DNA of 64,000 bases from Pseudobutyrivibrio ruminis (GTDB taxonomy: Bacteria; Bacillota; Clostridia; Lachnospirales; Lachnospiraceae). The notes beneath the pieces are model-generated. The model was given only the letters and a program-made list of their open reading frames with translations, was not told the origin of the DNA and did no database searches. The DNA is taken from contig SVES01000015.1 in NCBI GenBank assembly GCA_015057305.1, forward strand, positions 1-64,000. Reading direction: 5' to 3'. This document shows, piece by piece, positions 7,904-16,768 of this stretch; the stretch's first letter is position 1; each line of letters opens with the position of its first letter. Position numbers and translations under genes: made by a program.

Positions 7904-10153
7904 TTATAATTTCCAAATATCCTGATTGTACTGCTCTATTGTTCTATCTGATGAAAAGAAGCCTGCATTTGCAATATTCTTAATCATCTTGCGGCCCCAC
8001 TCTGTGCGGTTTTCAAATGCTGCATATGCCTTTTCCTTTGTGGCACAGTAGTCCTTAAAATCTGGGAAGGTCATGAACCAGTCCTTATTTAGCAGCTCAT
8101 TGTAAAGTCTCTCAAGATTTTCCTTCTGACCTACTTCCATCATTTTGTCAGATACAATGAAATCTACGCACTTCTTAAGATTTTCATCCTTCTCATAGTA
8201 ATCTCTTGAGCAATAGCTTGCATCAGCATAACGCTTGATAACGGTATCCGAATCCTCACCGAAAATGAAGATATTATCATCCCCAACGAACTCATGCATC
8301 TCGACATTTGCACCATCCATTGTACCAATTGCAACTGCTCCATTAAGCATAAACTTCATGTTGGAGGTACCTGATGCCTCCTTTGATGCAAGAGAAATCT
8401 GCTCATGAATATCGCAAGCTGGTATAAGCTTTTCTGCAAGAGTTACATTATAATTTTCCACCATAACAACCTTGAGATATGGGCTTACCTCAGGATCCTT
8501 TTCAATAATTTCTGATAGGCATAGAATCAGGTGGATAATATCCTTTGCAATAATATATGCAGGAGCTGCCTTTGCGCCAAAGATTACAGTAATTGGACGG
8601 GCTGGCTTCTTGCCTTCCTTAATCTCAAAATATTTATTGATAACATAGAGAGCATTCATCTGCTGGCGCTTGTATTCATGAAGTCTCTTAATCTGAATAT
8701 CATAAACGCTGTTATCATCAATATTGATTCCCTGAGTCTTTGCAAGATAATTCTTAAGAACAGTTTTTCTTGTGTTCTTTACATCCAAAAATCTTTGAAC
8801 TACAGCATCATCATTCATGTACTGCTCAAGCTTTTTAAGCTCCGTTGCATCCTTTTTAAAGCCTGGTCCTATCAGCTCCTCAATAAGCTTTGAAAGCTCA
8901 GGATTGCTATAGAGCAGCCATCTACGGAAGGTGATGCCGTTTGTCTTGTTGTTGAACTTATCTGGATAGAGCTTGTAGAACTGGTTAAGCTCTGTATCCT
9001 TAAGAATTTCTGTATGAAGTGCTGCAACACCGTTAATTGAAATACCATAGTGGATGTCCATGTGTGCCATGTGCACAAGACCATCCTTAATGATATCCAC
9101 ATCAGGATTGTTATACTTAATGTGAATTCTGTTGTGTAATTCTCTAATAATTGGCATAAGCTGTGGCACTGCCTTCATCATAAAGTGGATTGGCCACTTT
9201 TCAAGTGCTTCTGCAAGAATAGTATGATTTGTATATGCGCAGCACTTTGAAACAACCTCGATAGCCTCATCCATGGTAAGTCCACGAATCTGGAGCAATC
9301 TGATAAGCTCTGGAATTACCATAGATGGATGTGTATCATTAATCTGAATTACAGCATAATCTGCAAGGTCATGGAGATTTGAGCCCTTTTCAACTGCCTC
9401 GTCGAGAATCAACTGGGCAGCATTGCTTACCATGAAATACTGCTGATAAACTCTAAGCAATCTTCCGTTATCATCTGAATCATCTGGATAAAGGAAAAGT
9501 GTCAGATTCTTTGTAAATTGGCTCTTATCAAAATTTATTCCATCATGAATGATGCTCTCATCTACTGTATCAACGTCAAATAAATGCAACTTTGTTGTGA
9601 CAGAATCATAGCCTGTCACATCGATATCATACATACGGCTTGTTACATTGAAGCCACCAAAATCAACTGTATATGTCTTTTCGGTCTTTGTCATCCAGCT
9701 ATGTTCGCTCATCCATGGATTTGGCTCCTCATTCTGCAGGTTATTTCTAAACACTTGCTTAAACAATCCCATGTGATATGCAAGCCCCACACCATCACCG
9801 TTAAGTCCAAGTGTAGCAATTGAATCCAGGAAGCATGCAGCAAGACGTCCCAAGCCACCATTTCCAAGAGAAGGCTCAACTTCAATTTCTTCTATCTCTG
9901 CAAGAGACTTTCCACATGCCTCAAGCTCTGACTTCACCTCATCATAGATGCCCAGGTTAATTAGATTGTTAGAAAGAAGCTTTCCAATTAGAAACTCTGC
10001 ACTGATGTAGTAAAGCTTTTTCTTGCCCCCAGCAATTTCCTTGCTTTTAGCCTTGTCCTTTACATACTCAAGCAATCCAATGTAGATTTCTTCGTTTGTG
10101 CACTGATCCATATGGCGACCAAAGCGCACTTTGATGTATTCGTTTGCTGTCAT
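7904..10153 (-). CDS. glgP: Glycogen/maltodextrin phosphorylase
   Basis: A 749-aa cytosolic enzyme that cleaves alpha-1,4-glucan with phosphate to give glucose-1-phosphate. Family marks are [19 protein letters not shown] (about 92-110), the NDTHPSM segment, the RIHEYKRQ-type sequence ([10 protein letters not shown]) and the PLP-lysine motif [14 protein letters not shown] near the C-terminus. It is near the short end of the family. An AAAGGAGG RBS precedes the ATG. It is transcribed divergently from an AraC-type regulator about 100 bases away, which may control it in response to sugar; this is inferred from position only. No other glycogen gene is in the window. Confidence 0.95.
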   Translation of the reverse strand: MTANEYIKVRFGRHMDQCTNEEIYIGLLEYVKDKAKSKEIAGGKKKLYYISAEFLIGKLLSNNLINLGIYDEVKSELEACGKSLAEIEEIEVEPSLGNGGLGRLAACFLDSIATLGLNGDGVGLAYHMGLFKQVFRNNLQNEEPNPWMSEHSWMTKTEKTYTVDFGGFNVTSRMYDIDVTGYDSVTTKLHLFDVDTVDESIIHDGINFDKSQFTKNLTLFLYPDDSDDNGRLLRVYQQYFMVSNAAQLILDEAVEKGSNLHDLADYAVIQINDTHPSMVIPELIRLLQIRGLTMDEAIEVVSKCCAYTNHTILAEALEKWPIHFMMKAVPQLMPIIRELHNRIHIKYNNPDVDIIKDGLVHMAHMDIHYGISINGVAALHTEILKDTELNQFYKLYPDKFNNKTNGITFRRWLLYSNPELSKLIEELIGPGFKKDATELKKLEQYMNDDAVVQRFLDVKNTRKTVLKNYLAKTQGINIDDNSVYDIQIKRLHEYKRQQMNALYVINKYFEIKEGKKPARPITVIFGAKAAPAYIIAKDIIHLILCLSEIIEKDPEVSPYLKVVMVENYNVTLAEKLIPACDIHEQISLASKEASGTSNMKFMLNGAVAIGTMDGANVEMHEFVGDDNIFIFGEDSDTVIKRYADASYCSRDYYEKDENLKKCVDFIVSDKMMEVGQKENLERLYNELLNKDWFMTFPDFKDYCATKEKAYAAFENRTEWGRKMIKNIANAGFFSSDRTIEQYNQDIWKL

Positions 10154-10190
10154 GTTATCCTCCTTTTAGTAACTTATCAACTTTAATGAC

Positions 10191-10196
10191 ATTATA
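10191..10196 (-). promoter_or_regulatory. Putative -10 box of glgP promoter
   Basis: TATAAT on the minus strand about 38 bases upstream of the glgP start, inside the perfect palindrome CATTATAATG. No good -35 hexamer is seen 16-18 bases upstream, so activation by a regulator is possible. Confidence 0.45.
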
Positions 10197-10218
10197 ATGC
10201 TCTTTCTACGATTTTTGC

Positions 10219-10248
10219 TTGCCTTTTATCGCCATAAAGTGATACTAT
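10219..10248 (+). promoter_or_regulatory. Putative promoter of the AraC regulator gene
   Basis: TTGCCT at 10219-10224 and TACTAT at 10243-10248 are separated by 18 bases. The -10 box ends 6 bases before the ATG at 10255, which has no RBS. Either the transcript is nearly leaderless or translation begins further in. Confidence 0.45.
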
Positions 10249-10254
10249 TCTATC

Positions 10255-11121
10255 ATGATTAATATTACAGAATACCAAGCGATCCATGAAAATAAAAGTC
10301 ATTTTGATTACAATATGCCTTACAACACCTATCCTTGTACAATTCCGCTGGACTTTGACAGTGTGCCTTTGCATTGGCATGATGATGCGGAATTTATTTA
10401 TATAAAAAAGGGTGCTGGCATTATTGTAATCGATGGAAATGAATACCATGTAAAGGCTGGGGATATTGCATTTATTCTTCCCAGCAGAGTGCATGGGATT
10501 TTTCAATTGGATAATGAACAGATTGAATATGAAAACATCATTTTCGATTCTAAGATGTTTGCGTCCACTCTTGATGATTTTTATGATAGTTTTCTATTAC
10601 CTTTTTTTGAAAACACTGTAAATATTCCCTGCATATTTAGAAGTGGTGTTACTGGCTATGAAAGCATAAAGAAATACTTGGATAGCAATGACAATATTTC
10701 TAGTCACAGGGAAGGAGCATGGGGGCTAGCCATAAAAGGCAACATGTACCTTTTGCTTTTCAACCTTGTAACTCTATATGAGGATAAGATAGATTCTTCT
10801 AGCAGAAAAAAAATAGACAGGCTAAAGCCTGTCATTAAACACGTGGAGCTTCACTATAGTGAAACCACTAATATTAAAGATATGGCAAAGCTGATTGGCT
10901 TCTCTGAATCTCACTTTATGCGATTTTTCAAAGAAGCCTTTGGAGTCAGCTTTGTCACATATCTAAATGATTATAGATTATCTATGGCGGCGCGAATGCT
11001 TTTATCCACTGAGGAATCAGTGCTTGAAATATCTCAGCAGGTAGGCTTTGAAAACCTGTCCCATTTCAATCGCCAATTCAAGCGAAAATATGGCAAAACT
11101 CCTCGGGAATACCGCAACTAA
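10255..11121 (+). CDS. AraC-family transcriptional regulator with cupin sensor domain
   Basis: A 288-aa one-component regulator. Residues about 25-110 form an AraC-type cupin (VPLHWHDDAEFIYIKKG...GDIAFILPSRVHG), which usually binds a sugar. Residues about 190-288 hold two helix-turn-helix motifs, the second ending in the family signature GFENLSHFNRQFKRKYGKTPREYR. It is one of the few plus-strand genes and is divergent from glgP, so control of glucan use is a reasonable guess. The ATG has no RBS and sits next to a putative -10 box, so the exact start is uncertain. The 3' end faces the zinc-ribbon gene across about 200 bases. Confidence 0.9.
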   Translation: MINITEYQAIHENKSHFDYNMPYNTYPCTIPLDFDSVPLHWHDDAEFIYIKKGAGIIVIDGNEYHVKAGDIAFILPSRVHGIFQLDNEQIEYENIIFDSKMFASTLDDFYDSFLLPFFENTVNIPCIFRSGVTGYESIKKYLDSNDNISSHREGAWGLAIKGNMYLLLFNLVTLYEDKIDSSSRKKIDRLKPVIKHVELHYSETTNIKDMAKLIGFSESHFMRFFKEAFGVSFVTYLNDYRLSMAARMLLSTEESVLEISQQVGFENLSHFNRQFKRKYGKTPREYRN

Positions 11122-11161
11122 GCCCGCCAGTCCGCCTGTTACGCTCTCAAGCCTGCAGTCC

Positions 11162-11246
11162 GCTCGTTTCGCAGACAAGCCTAATGATTTCTTCGCTCAG
11201 CTAAAATGCTTCGCTTAAGAAATATTAGAGCTTGTCTACTACGAGC
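11162..11246. repeat. Large imperfect palindrome, copy 1 of a two-copy hairpin element
   Basis: Nested arms pair GCTCGT with ACGAGC (ends) and GACAAGC with GCTTGTC (11174-11180 and 11230-11236), with TTTCTT/AAGAAA inside. The sequence AAGAAATATT followed by GCTTGT and the matching left arm recur at 16685-16768. It lies between the converging AraC and zinc-ribbon genes and may fold in RNA from either strand. No T-tract is present. Confidence 0.6.
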
Positions 11247-11261
11247 TCATCACCAATCATT

Positions 11262-11316
11262 ACCTAAGTTTCGTATCAAACAAACATTTACGAGCTTAGG
11301 TGAGCAAGTGACTTGC
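11262..11316. repeat. Two further inverted repeats between converging genes
   Basis: ACCTAAG/CTTAGGT (11262-11268 and 11295-11301) with TCGT/ACGA inside, then GCAAG-TGA-CTTGC (11304-11316) just before the zinc-ribbon stop codon. With the palindrome at 11162-11246 they fill the intergenic space and may act as bidirectional terminators. Confidence 0.5.
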
Positions 11317-11321
11317 GTACT

Positions 11322-13532
11322 TTATTCCTGGAATAGCTCGTAGTAATACTGGATGTCCTCGTCTGTTCCATTCTCGTCGATATAGTTACGATAATACTCA
11401 GCGAACTCATCATATGTCATACTACTGTAGTCTTCATAATCGTAGTCATCATAGTCATAGTAGTCATCGTACTCATAGTCATCATAATAGCTTGTATCTT
11501 CACCCATCAATGCTGAAAGTGCATAATAGATTTCCATGTCGTCACCAGACTGGATAGCTGCATCTAATGTAGAAAGCTTCTCATAGAATTCTTCAGGAAC
11601 TCCTGCTTTCTTGAGATTATCTGTGATTGTTCCAAGCTTAAGGCTCTTGATAAATTCAAATGACTCTTCATCAGTCATTGTCTCAAGGTTGTAGGTTGTG
11701 CTTGGAATAGTCATATCCTCAACATCTTCCATTGCATATGTCATAGTAAGCTTGGCAAATGATTCATCACCTGCAAGAATATCAAGACCTATTATTCCAG
11801 AAGTAGTCTGTGTATCAAATGAGAAATCATATTTAGCAAGGGCAAACAGCTTAGCATCTTCTTCGTATACATAATCTGTAACAGCTGTTCCAAGTGAGAA
11901 AATCATATCTCCCTTCAATGCTGTACCCTTTTCATAGCTATCCTTGTCAAAGTCTACAAGCTCAACTGTGAAATATTCTTCATCATCTAATGTAAATGTG
12001 TAAGTACCGTTGAGTAAGCCCTTCTTTGTTTCGCCCTGGCCTTCAAAGATCATGCTTGTGGAATCATCCTCGAATCTGAAAAGCAGCCCGCTTTCATCGC
12101 CATCCTCTACATGATAGAGCTCAAGCTTACCTTCTTCTTCCTCTGGCTCAAATGCAATACCTGTAAAATTGAACTTTTTATCTAAATATACATAAACAGT
12201 TCCGACATCCTCATTTAGGTCTTCGTCATCTTCGATTGCTTCTAAATCTTCCTTAGCTGACTCCTCTGTGGTTTCAAGCTCTGTAAGCATGTCATCCCAC
12301 ATAGTGTCGAAGTCTTCATAATAGCTGTCCTCATAAGCTGCAAGCTCAGCCTCAACTAGTGGACGAAGAAGCTCTTTAAGCTCTTCATCATCCTTGAATG
12401 TAGAAATAAGGTCAAGCTCTAACTGAAGTTCAGTCTTCTTATCAAGCTCTATTGAGAGCTCTGTATATTTTGCAGTTACATCACCAGCAGTAATTTCAGC
12501 CTTTCCCTTAGAAATCTCAGCCTTGCCTAAATCTGCTGCAACAATGTCTGTATACTTGCTAATTGCTTTATCCAACTCTTCTGGATCTGGATATGCATCT
12601 GCGTATGTTGCTAATGTCTCTGTGTATGATGCAATGAAATCCATGATTTCTTCTGCATCCATATCTGCATCTTCTGCAATTGCTCCGTCAATAACCTCTG
12701 GTACAGATAAATACATCTGCTCACTATTAGCATCAACAATGGCATCTACAGAACCAATTTCCTGACCATTTAAGCTGGCCTTTACGTCAAAACCAATCTG
12801 GCTTTCCTGTACATCCATTGCCACATCAGCCTTGGCACCATCAATCCAAGAAAGATCATAGCCCATTCCTGAGCCAAGCTCGTTTACAAGTGTCTTTGCC
12901 TGGTCACCTAAGCTAGCTTCGATTGAGAATGTCATATCTCCACTAACATCTGTATAGGCTTCCTTCATTGAGTTGTAGCCGTTCTCATAAGATTCAATAA
13001 CATTATTCTTACTATTGTTGATTGCTTTTGAAAGCATCTTTGCAGGTGTAGCAAACAATCCAAATACAAGACACAATACAACTGCAATTACAACAACTGC
13101 TGCAACTATTCCAACACCAATAAACAATCCCTTCTTTGAGCCAGGATTCTTGGTAGGCTCTGGAATATCAGCTGGATTAAAGCCATAATTATAATCTGCT
13201 GAGCTTTGGTCTGTTACTACTGTAGAAGCAACTGGTGTTTCCTCTGCTGTAGTCTCTGCCTCTGCAGCTTCTTCAACTGGTGATTCAACAGGAGCTTCTT
13301 CTGTATTCTCTGAAACTGATTCCTGTGCTGTAGCCTCTGTTTCTACAGCCTCATCTACCTTTGGCTCCTCTGTTATAGTTTCTTCTGTAGCTGTAGCAGG
13401 CTCCTCAACTGGTGCCTCTACCTCTGGTGCTGGCGCTTCCACTGGTGCAGCTGTTACTGATGTAGGTGTGCCACACTTAGGACAAAACTTCGCGCTAGCT
13501 GAAAGCTCATGTCCACATTTAGAACAAAACAT
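11322..13532 (-). CDS. Zinc-ribbon, single-pass membrane protein with large acidic exterior domain
   Basis: A 736-aa protein. Residues 1-22 are a zinc ribbon (FCSKCGHEL...FCPKCGT). Residues about 28-110 are a Pro/Glu/Thr/Ala-rich acidic linker, one membrane helix lies at about 137-160, and a large extracellular domain of about 570 residues follows. The C-terminal 45 residues are rich in Asp, Tyr and Glu (repeated YDDYD/YDY). The exterior domain resembles lipoprotein-like domains found after zinc ribbons in clostridial proteins, but no function is recognised. RBS GGGAGGA precedes the ATG. It is 13 bases after the last ABC permease and probably belongs to the same transcript, so a link to export or envelope stress is possible. 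Confidence 0.75.
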   Translation of the reverse strand: MFCSKCGHELSASAKFCPKCGTPTSVTAAPVEAPAPEVEAPVEEPATATEETITEEPKVDEAVETEATAQESVSENTEEAPVESPVEEAAEAETTAEETPVASTVVTDQSSADYNYGFNPADIPEPTKNPGSKKGLFIGVGIVAAVVVIAVVLCLVFGLFATPAKMLSKAINNSKNNVIESYENGYNSMKEAYTDVSGDMTFSIEASLGDQAKTLVNELGSGMGYDLSWIDGAKADVAMDVQESQIGFDVKASLNGQEIGSVDAIVDANSEQMYLSVPEVIDGAIAEDADMDAEEIMDFIASYTETLATYADAYPDPEELDKAISKYTDIVAADLGKAEISKGKAEITAGDVTAKYTELSIELDKKTELQLELDLISTFKDDEELKELLRPLVEAELAAYEDSYYEDFDTMWDDMLTELETTEESAKEDLEAIEDDEDLNEDVGTVYVYLDKKFNFTGIAFEPEEEEGKLELYHVEDGDESGLLFRFEDDSTSMIFEGQGETKKGLLNGTYTFTLDDEEYFTVELVDFDKDSYEKGTALKGDMIFSLGTAVTDYVYEEDAKLFALAKYDFSFDTQTTSGIIGLDILAGDESFAKLTMTYAMEDVEDMTIPSTTYNLETMTDEESFEFIKSLKLGTITDNLKKAGVPEEFYEKLSTLDAAIQSGDDMEIYYALSALMGEDTSYYDDYEYDDYYDYDDYDYEDYSSMTYDEFAEYYRNYIDENGTDEDIQYYYELFQE

Positions 13533-13545
13533 AATTCTTCCTCCC

Positions 13546-14664
13546 TTATAAATGTTTCTTTATGGTATGAATTGAATACCATATAATTATTAATATCACA
13601 CCAAATGACAATAATGATTGTACATAATATTCATCATGAATGCAATACAAATAATGAAAAGTTGGGCAAAATTTTTGTAGAGCCCTTCCCTCCTTTAGGT
13701 CGATAAACACTGGTGATAATATTGCCGAAGCCATAATAAATATTGGCGTAATAATCCCTAAGCCTTTGATACTACTTATTACCTCTCTAAATATAGAAGC
13801 AAGTGCAATGACCGTAATATCATACAAAATTATTGCAATAATCTCTCTGCCAAAGGTGGTAAACACACCGCCGATTTTAAGTCCAAGCAACACCATGACA
13901 GTAGGAATCGTCATTATTACTATATAATATAAAAAATCTCTAAGGACATCTGCTCTGGCTTTCCACCAAACAAATAAGCCATTTGCCTCATCCTCCAGGT
14001 AATACATAGATGCTGCAATAGCCAAAAGCAACAGCCATAAAGCTAATATTCCTCGAAGTGGCATCATTAAATAGCTTACTTCTTCCTCCGAAGTCCCAGC
14101 CTCGTCTATGTAGCCCATCTCAAAAAGATTTCCATTAATACCATAATTATCATAAGTTTCCAGGATATGCTGAAGCTGTTCTTCAGAAGGATTGCCTCCA
14201 TACACATTTTCAGACACATAGTTTATAGCCATCTGTCTGGCAATTATGGGATAAATTCTGCTGCAAAGAACCTCTCTTCCAAGCATATGTGTAAGACCTG
14301 TTTCCCTGATAAGGATTTGTATCTTATTTTTTGTTTGTCCCTTACTTGCCATATCACTGATTGCTGAATCCAAATCCTTAGGACAAATCCAACCCTCAGA
14401 TAATTGCTGTCTTTCCACATCTTTCCTTAATAGTCCTTCATCATCATAGATGACAAACCTAAGATTTCCCTGGTCAGACTCCAAGGTTTCCATGAGATAC
14501 TGGCTGCTTTCATCGGTTCCGGGAATGTAGACACCGATTGTCATCAGCCCAGCATCTGCAGAACTCATTGCATTCATTAGCAGCACCATAAGTGGAACCA
14601 CCAGCAGCATAGCAATATAGCTTTTCTTTTTAAGTAATCTTTTTAATAATAATAAATATCGCAT
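13546..14664 (-). CDS. ABC-2 type exporter permease (second subunit)
   Basis: A 372-aa protein with one membrane helix at about residues 13-32, an extracytoplasmic domain of about 160 residues, and five to six hydrophobic segments from about residue 205 to the end. This is the layout of ABC-2 permeases of the YhgE/NatB-like type. It starts 3 bases after the preceding permease, with AGGTAGGTT as RBS, and continues the operon begun by the ATPase at 16578. The substrate is unknown; proteins of this type export peptides, lipids, ions or drugs. Confidence 0.78.
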   Translation of the reverse strand: MRYLLLLKRLLKKKSYIAMLLVVPLMVLLMNAMSSADAGLMTIGVYIPGTDESSQYLMETLESDQGNLRFVIYDDEGLLRKDVERQQLSEGWICPKDLDSAISDMASKGQTKNKIQILIRETGLTHMLGREVLCSRIYPIIARQMAINYVSENVYGGNPSEEQLQHILETYDNYGINGNLFEMGYIDEAGTSEEEVSYLMMPLRGILALWLLLLAIAASMYYLEDEANGLFVWWKARADVLRDFLYYIVIMTIPTVMVLLGLKIGGVFTTFGREIIAIILYDITVIALASIFREVISSIKGLGIITPIFIMASAILSPVFIDLKEGRALQKFCPTFHYLYCIHDEYYVQSLLSFGVILIIIWYSIHTIKKHL

Positions 14665-14667
14665 AAC

Positions 14668-15909
14668 CTACCTGATTTTTTGTCTTCTTGCCAGCATTGC
14701 AGCACCCATAAACAATACAGAATAGCCAAGCATTATCAGCAAATAAATAACTCTTGGGTTACCCTGTAGCACTGCTCCCATGTAAGAAAAAGCCACGCCT
14801 GATGGAATTATTTCACCAGCCTTTTGCACTGTCTCTGGGAAAAATGGCTTTGGGTAAAAATAACCTGAAACATATGCCATACCAATATAAAGCATAAAAG
14901 CCACTAAAATCTTGTTTATTACTCCGATAAGCAGCTCAAAAATCATAAATCCAAGAGTTGAAAATAATATACATACAGGCAGTAAGCTAAGAGCAATTTC
15001 TCCCAAATCTGATATACCTGCATTTTCAAGGGAAGATGCATCTATAACTCCAGTAGCAACAACAATTGATATAAGCCCCATTGTTATCAACACACAGATC
15101 ACATTTAGTGTAAGAAATGGAATGTACTCTACCAAAACTTGGCTTCTGGCACCAATGCCCTTTGATTTCATAAATTTGTAGCTTGCGTCCTTTGTCCCGA
15201 GGAAATATGAAATGGCACAAAAGGAAAGCAGTAGCATAAAAAACAAAAGAATTCCTGAGAAATAATAAGCAGGAGTAGATAGCCCATCAGACAATCCAAG
15301 CTCTGTAATTTCTGCTACATTAGTCCTGGTTATCAATGCGGAAATGTAAATCATAAACAAATCATTTATCTTTTCATATCGAACTGATTTTTCAAAGCCC
15401 TCTTCCTTCATAAGCTGGCGCAGGGTGCAGATTCCTGTCTCCGAATATACAATAATATTGGTTGCAATCATGGCAATTTCATCCATCATTACATTGGATA
15501 TACCCTTTTGACCAGAGGTGGCATAATATTTCAGCTTTGCATCATTTGTCATGGCATTTAATGCATCACTGAATTCCTCCGTAATTACGATATAGGCAGA
15601 GATTTTTGCATCTCGCATAGCAGCCTTGGCTTCTTCCTCATTATCGTATTCCACCAGCTCTATCATATATCGGCTCTCATCCAAGGTGCCTATCATATAG
15701 ACCCCCAGGCTAATCATCTCATCCTCTGTATCCCCTACAACTCCTAGCTTATATCGCTGCCTCTCCGCATTGTATGTCTCACTGTAAACAAGAGCCATCC
15801 CTGCCGCCGTCAGCAGCACCGCCGTCACTAGAATCATTGCAATAATTCCAGGTAGTAGCTTAAAAATTCTCTTATATTGAATTAACAAGTAATCTCTAAA
15901 CTTAACCAT
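14668..15909 (-). CDS. ABC-2 type exporter permease (first subunit)
   Basis: A 413-aa membrane protein with an N-terminal helix (about 18-40), an exterior domain to about residue 210, and six helices in the C-terminal half. The same layout in the next gene suggests a heterodimeric membrane part. The gene starts 3 bases after the ATPase stop. Together with the ATPase this forms a complete exporter; the substrate cannot be read from the sequence. Confidence 0.78.
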   Translation of the reverse strand: MVKFRDYLLIQYKRIFKLLPGIIAMILVTAVLLTAAGMALVYSETYNAERQRYKLGVVGDTEDEMISLGVYMIGTLDESRYMIELVEYDNEEEAKAAMRDAKISAYIVITEEFSDALNAMTNDAKLKYYATSGQKGISNVMMDEIAMIATNIIVYSETGICTLRQLMKEEGFEKSVRYEKINDLFMIYISALITRTNVAEITELGLSDGLSTPAYYFSGILLFFMLLLSFCAISYFLGTKDASYKFMKSKGIGARSQVLVEYIPFLTLNVICVLITMGLISIVVATGVIDASSLENAGISDLGEIALSLLPVCILFSTLGFMIFELLIGVINKILVAFMLYIGMAYVSGYFYPKPFFPETVQKAGEIIPSGVAFSYMGAVLQGNPRVIYLLIMLGYSVLFMGAAMLARRQKIR

Positions 15910-15912
15910 CTA

Positions 15913-16578
15913 TTATAATCTTCCTATCAAATGTGGAATGTCACCATCATATTTGTAAGGCTTTAGCTTGCCTTCCTTGAGAATATAGCATTTATCACAT
16001 AGTTCGATTTCCTGAACCTCATGGGTTGCAATAATTAGGCTTCCGCCTCTGCGCTTAAATTGCTCAAAATAAGTGTAGATTCGCTCTTTGCACACCAAAT
16101 CAAGGGCAGCCGTTGGCTCATCCAAAAGCATTAGCTTTGGATTAGAATTAATGGCACACCCAATGGTAAGTCGCTTTTTCATTCCACCTGACATTTGATT
16201 CACTGGAACCTTTATAAACTGATCAATTCCAAGCATTGCAAGGAAGCCATCCTTCAATTCCTTTTTAAGCTTATCAGTTGGATACCACATTCTCAGGTTA
16301 TCCCAAGCTGTAAGCTCTGAAATCAGCGGAGTCTCCTGTGGGACATAGGAAACCAGCTCATTTCTAAGCTTAGTCTGCTTTAACAAATCTTTTCCGTCTA
16401 TATTAAAAAAGCCTGAGTCTGGCTTTTGCAATCCAGCAAGAATAGTAAGCAGCGTAGATTTGCCACTGCCATTCTCCCCGAGGATGCCTACTATTTCGCC
16501 GGGCTCAACGCTAAAGTCTACGCTTTTTAAAACCTCATGTTTGCCGTAGCGCTTTCTCATGTTTTTTATTTCTATCAT
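15913..16578 (-). CDS. ABC transporter ATP-binding subunit
   Basis: A 221-aa ATPase, short but complete. Walker A is GENGSGKST (about 35-43), the signature is MSGGMKKR, Walker B is LMLLDEP with TAALD following, and the H-loop is IIATHEVQE. It energises the two ABC-2 permeases encoded directly downstream. The upstream space (16579-16726) holds hairpin repeats, so this gene is the probable first gene of the four-gene transcript. Start ATG at 16578; upstream GGAAGG is a moderate RBS. Confidence 0.92.
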   Translation of the reverse strand: MIEIKNMRKRYGKHEVLKSVDFSVEPGEIVGILGENGSGKSTLLTILAGLQKPDSGFFNIDGKDLLKQTKLRNELVSYVPQETPLISELTAWDNLRMWYPTDKLKKELKDGFLAMLGIDQFIKVPVNQMSGGMKKRLTIGCAINSNPKLMLLDEPTAALDLVCKERIYTYFEQFKRRGGSLIIATHEVQEIELCDKCYILKEGKLKPYKYDGDIPHLIGRL

Positions 16579-16597
16579 ATGTGAAATGCTCCTTCCA

Positions 16598-16683
16598 ATG
16601 TTCCGTGCTCCCGGAGGGCACCCAAAAGACTAACATTTTCCGCAAGCCAAGGCTGTGAATCTCATTTATCACAAAGTTGCGGT
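16598..16683. repeat. Hairpin-rich intergenic segment
   Basis: Two inverted repeats in series. AATGTT pairs with AACATT around a near-palindrome GTGCTCCCGGAGGGCAC. CCGCAA pairs with TTGCGG (outer arms ending at 16683) with TGTGA/TCACA inside. They precede the palindrome at 16685-16768, giving three hairpins between the acylation pair and the ABC exporter. Confidence 0.5.
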
Positions 16684-16684
16684 A

Positions 16685-16768
16685 GCTGATAGACTACAAG
16701 CTCTGATGTTTCTTAAGCGAGACATGTTAGTCTCGCGAAGAAATATTCAGGCTTGTAGGCGTAATCAG
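16685..16768. repeat. Large imperfect palindrome, copy 2 of the hairpin element
   Basis: Arms pair GCTGAT/ATCAGC (ends), CTACAAGC/GCTTGTAG (16694-16701 and 16751-16758), TTTCTT/AAGAAA, and GCGAGAC/GTCTCGC around a 6-base loop. It shares the arm sequence AAGAAATATT...GCTTGT with the element at 11162-11246. It overlaps the 3' end of the SGNH-like gene, whose stop codon (16727-16729) lies at its centre, so the last dozen codons of that gene come from the repeat. Confidence 0.65.

Noticed and set aside
8531-8893. Plus-strand 120-aa open frame inside glgP
   Set aside because: It is the complement of the phosphorylase coding sequence, has no RBS and no recognisable domain.
11262-11316. CRISPR-like repeat structure
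   Set aside because: The inverted repeats differ from each other and there are no regularly spaced direct repeats.
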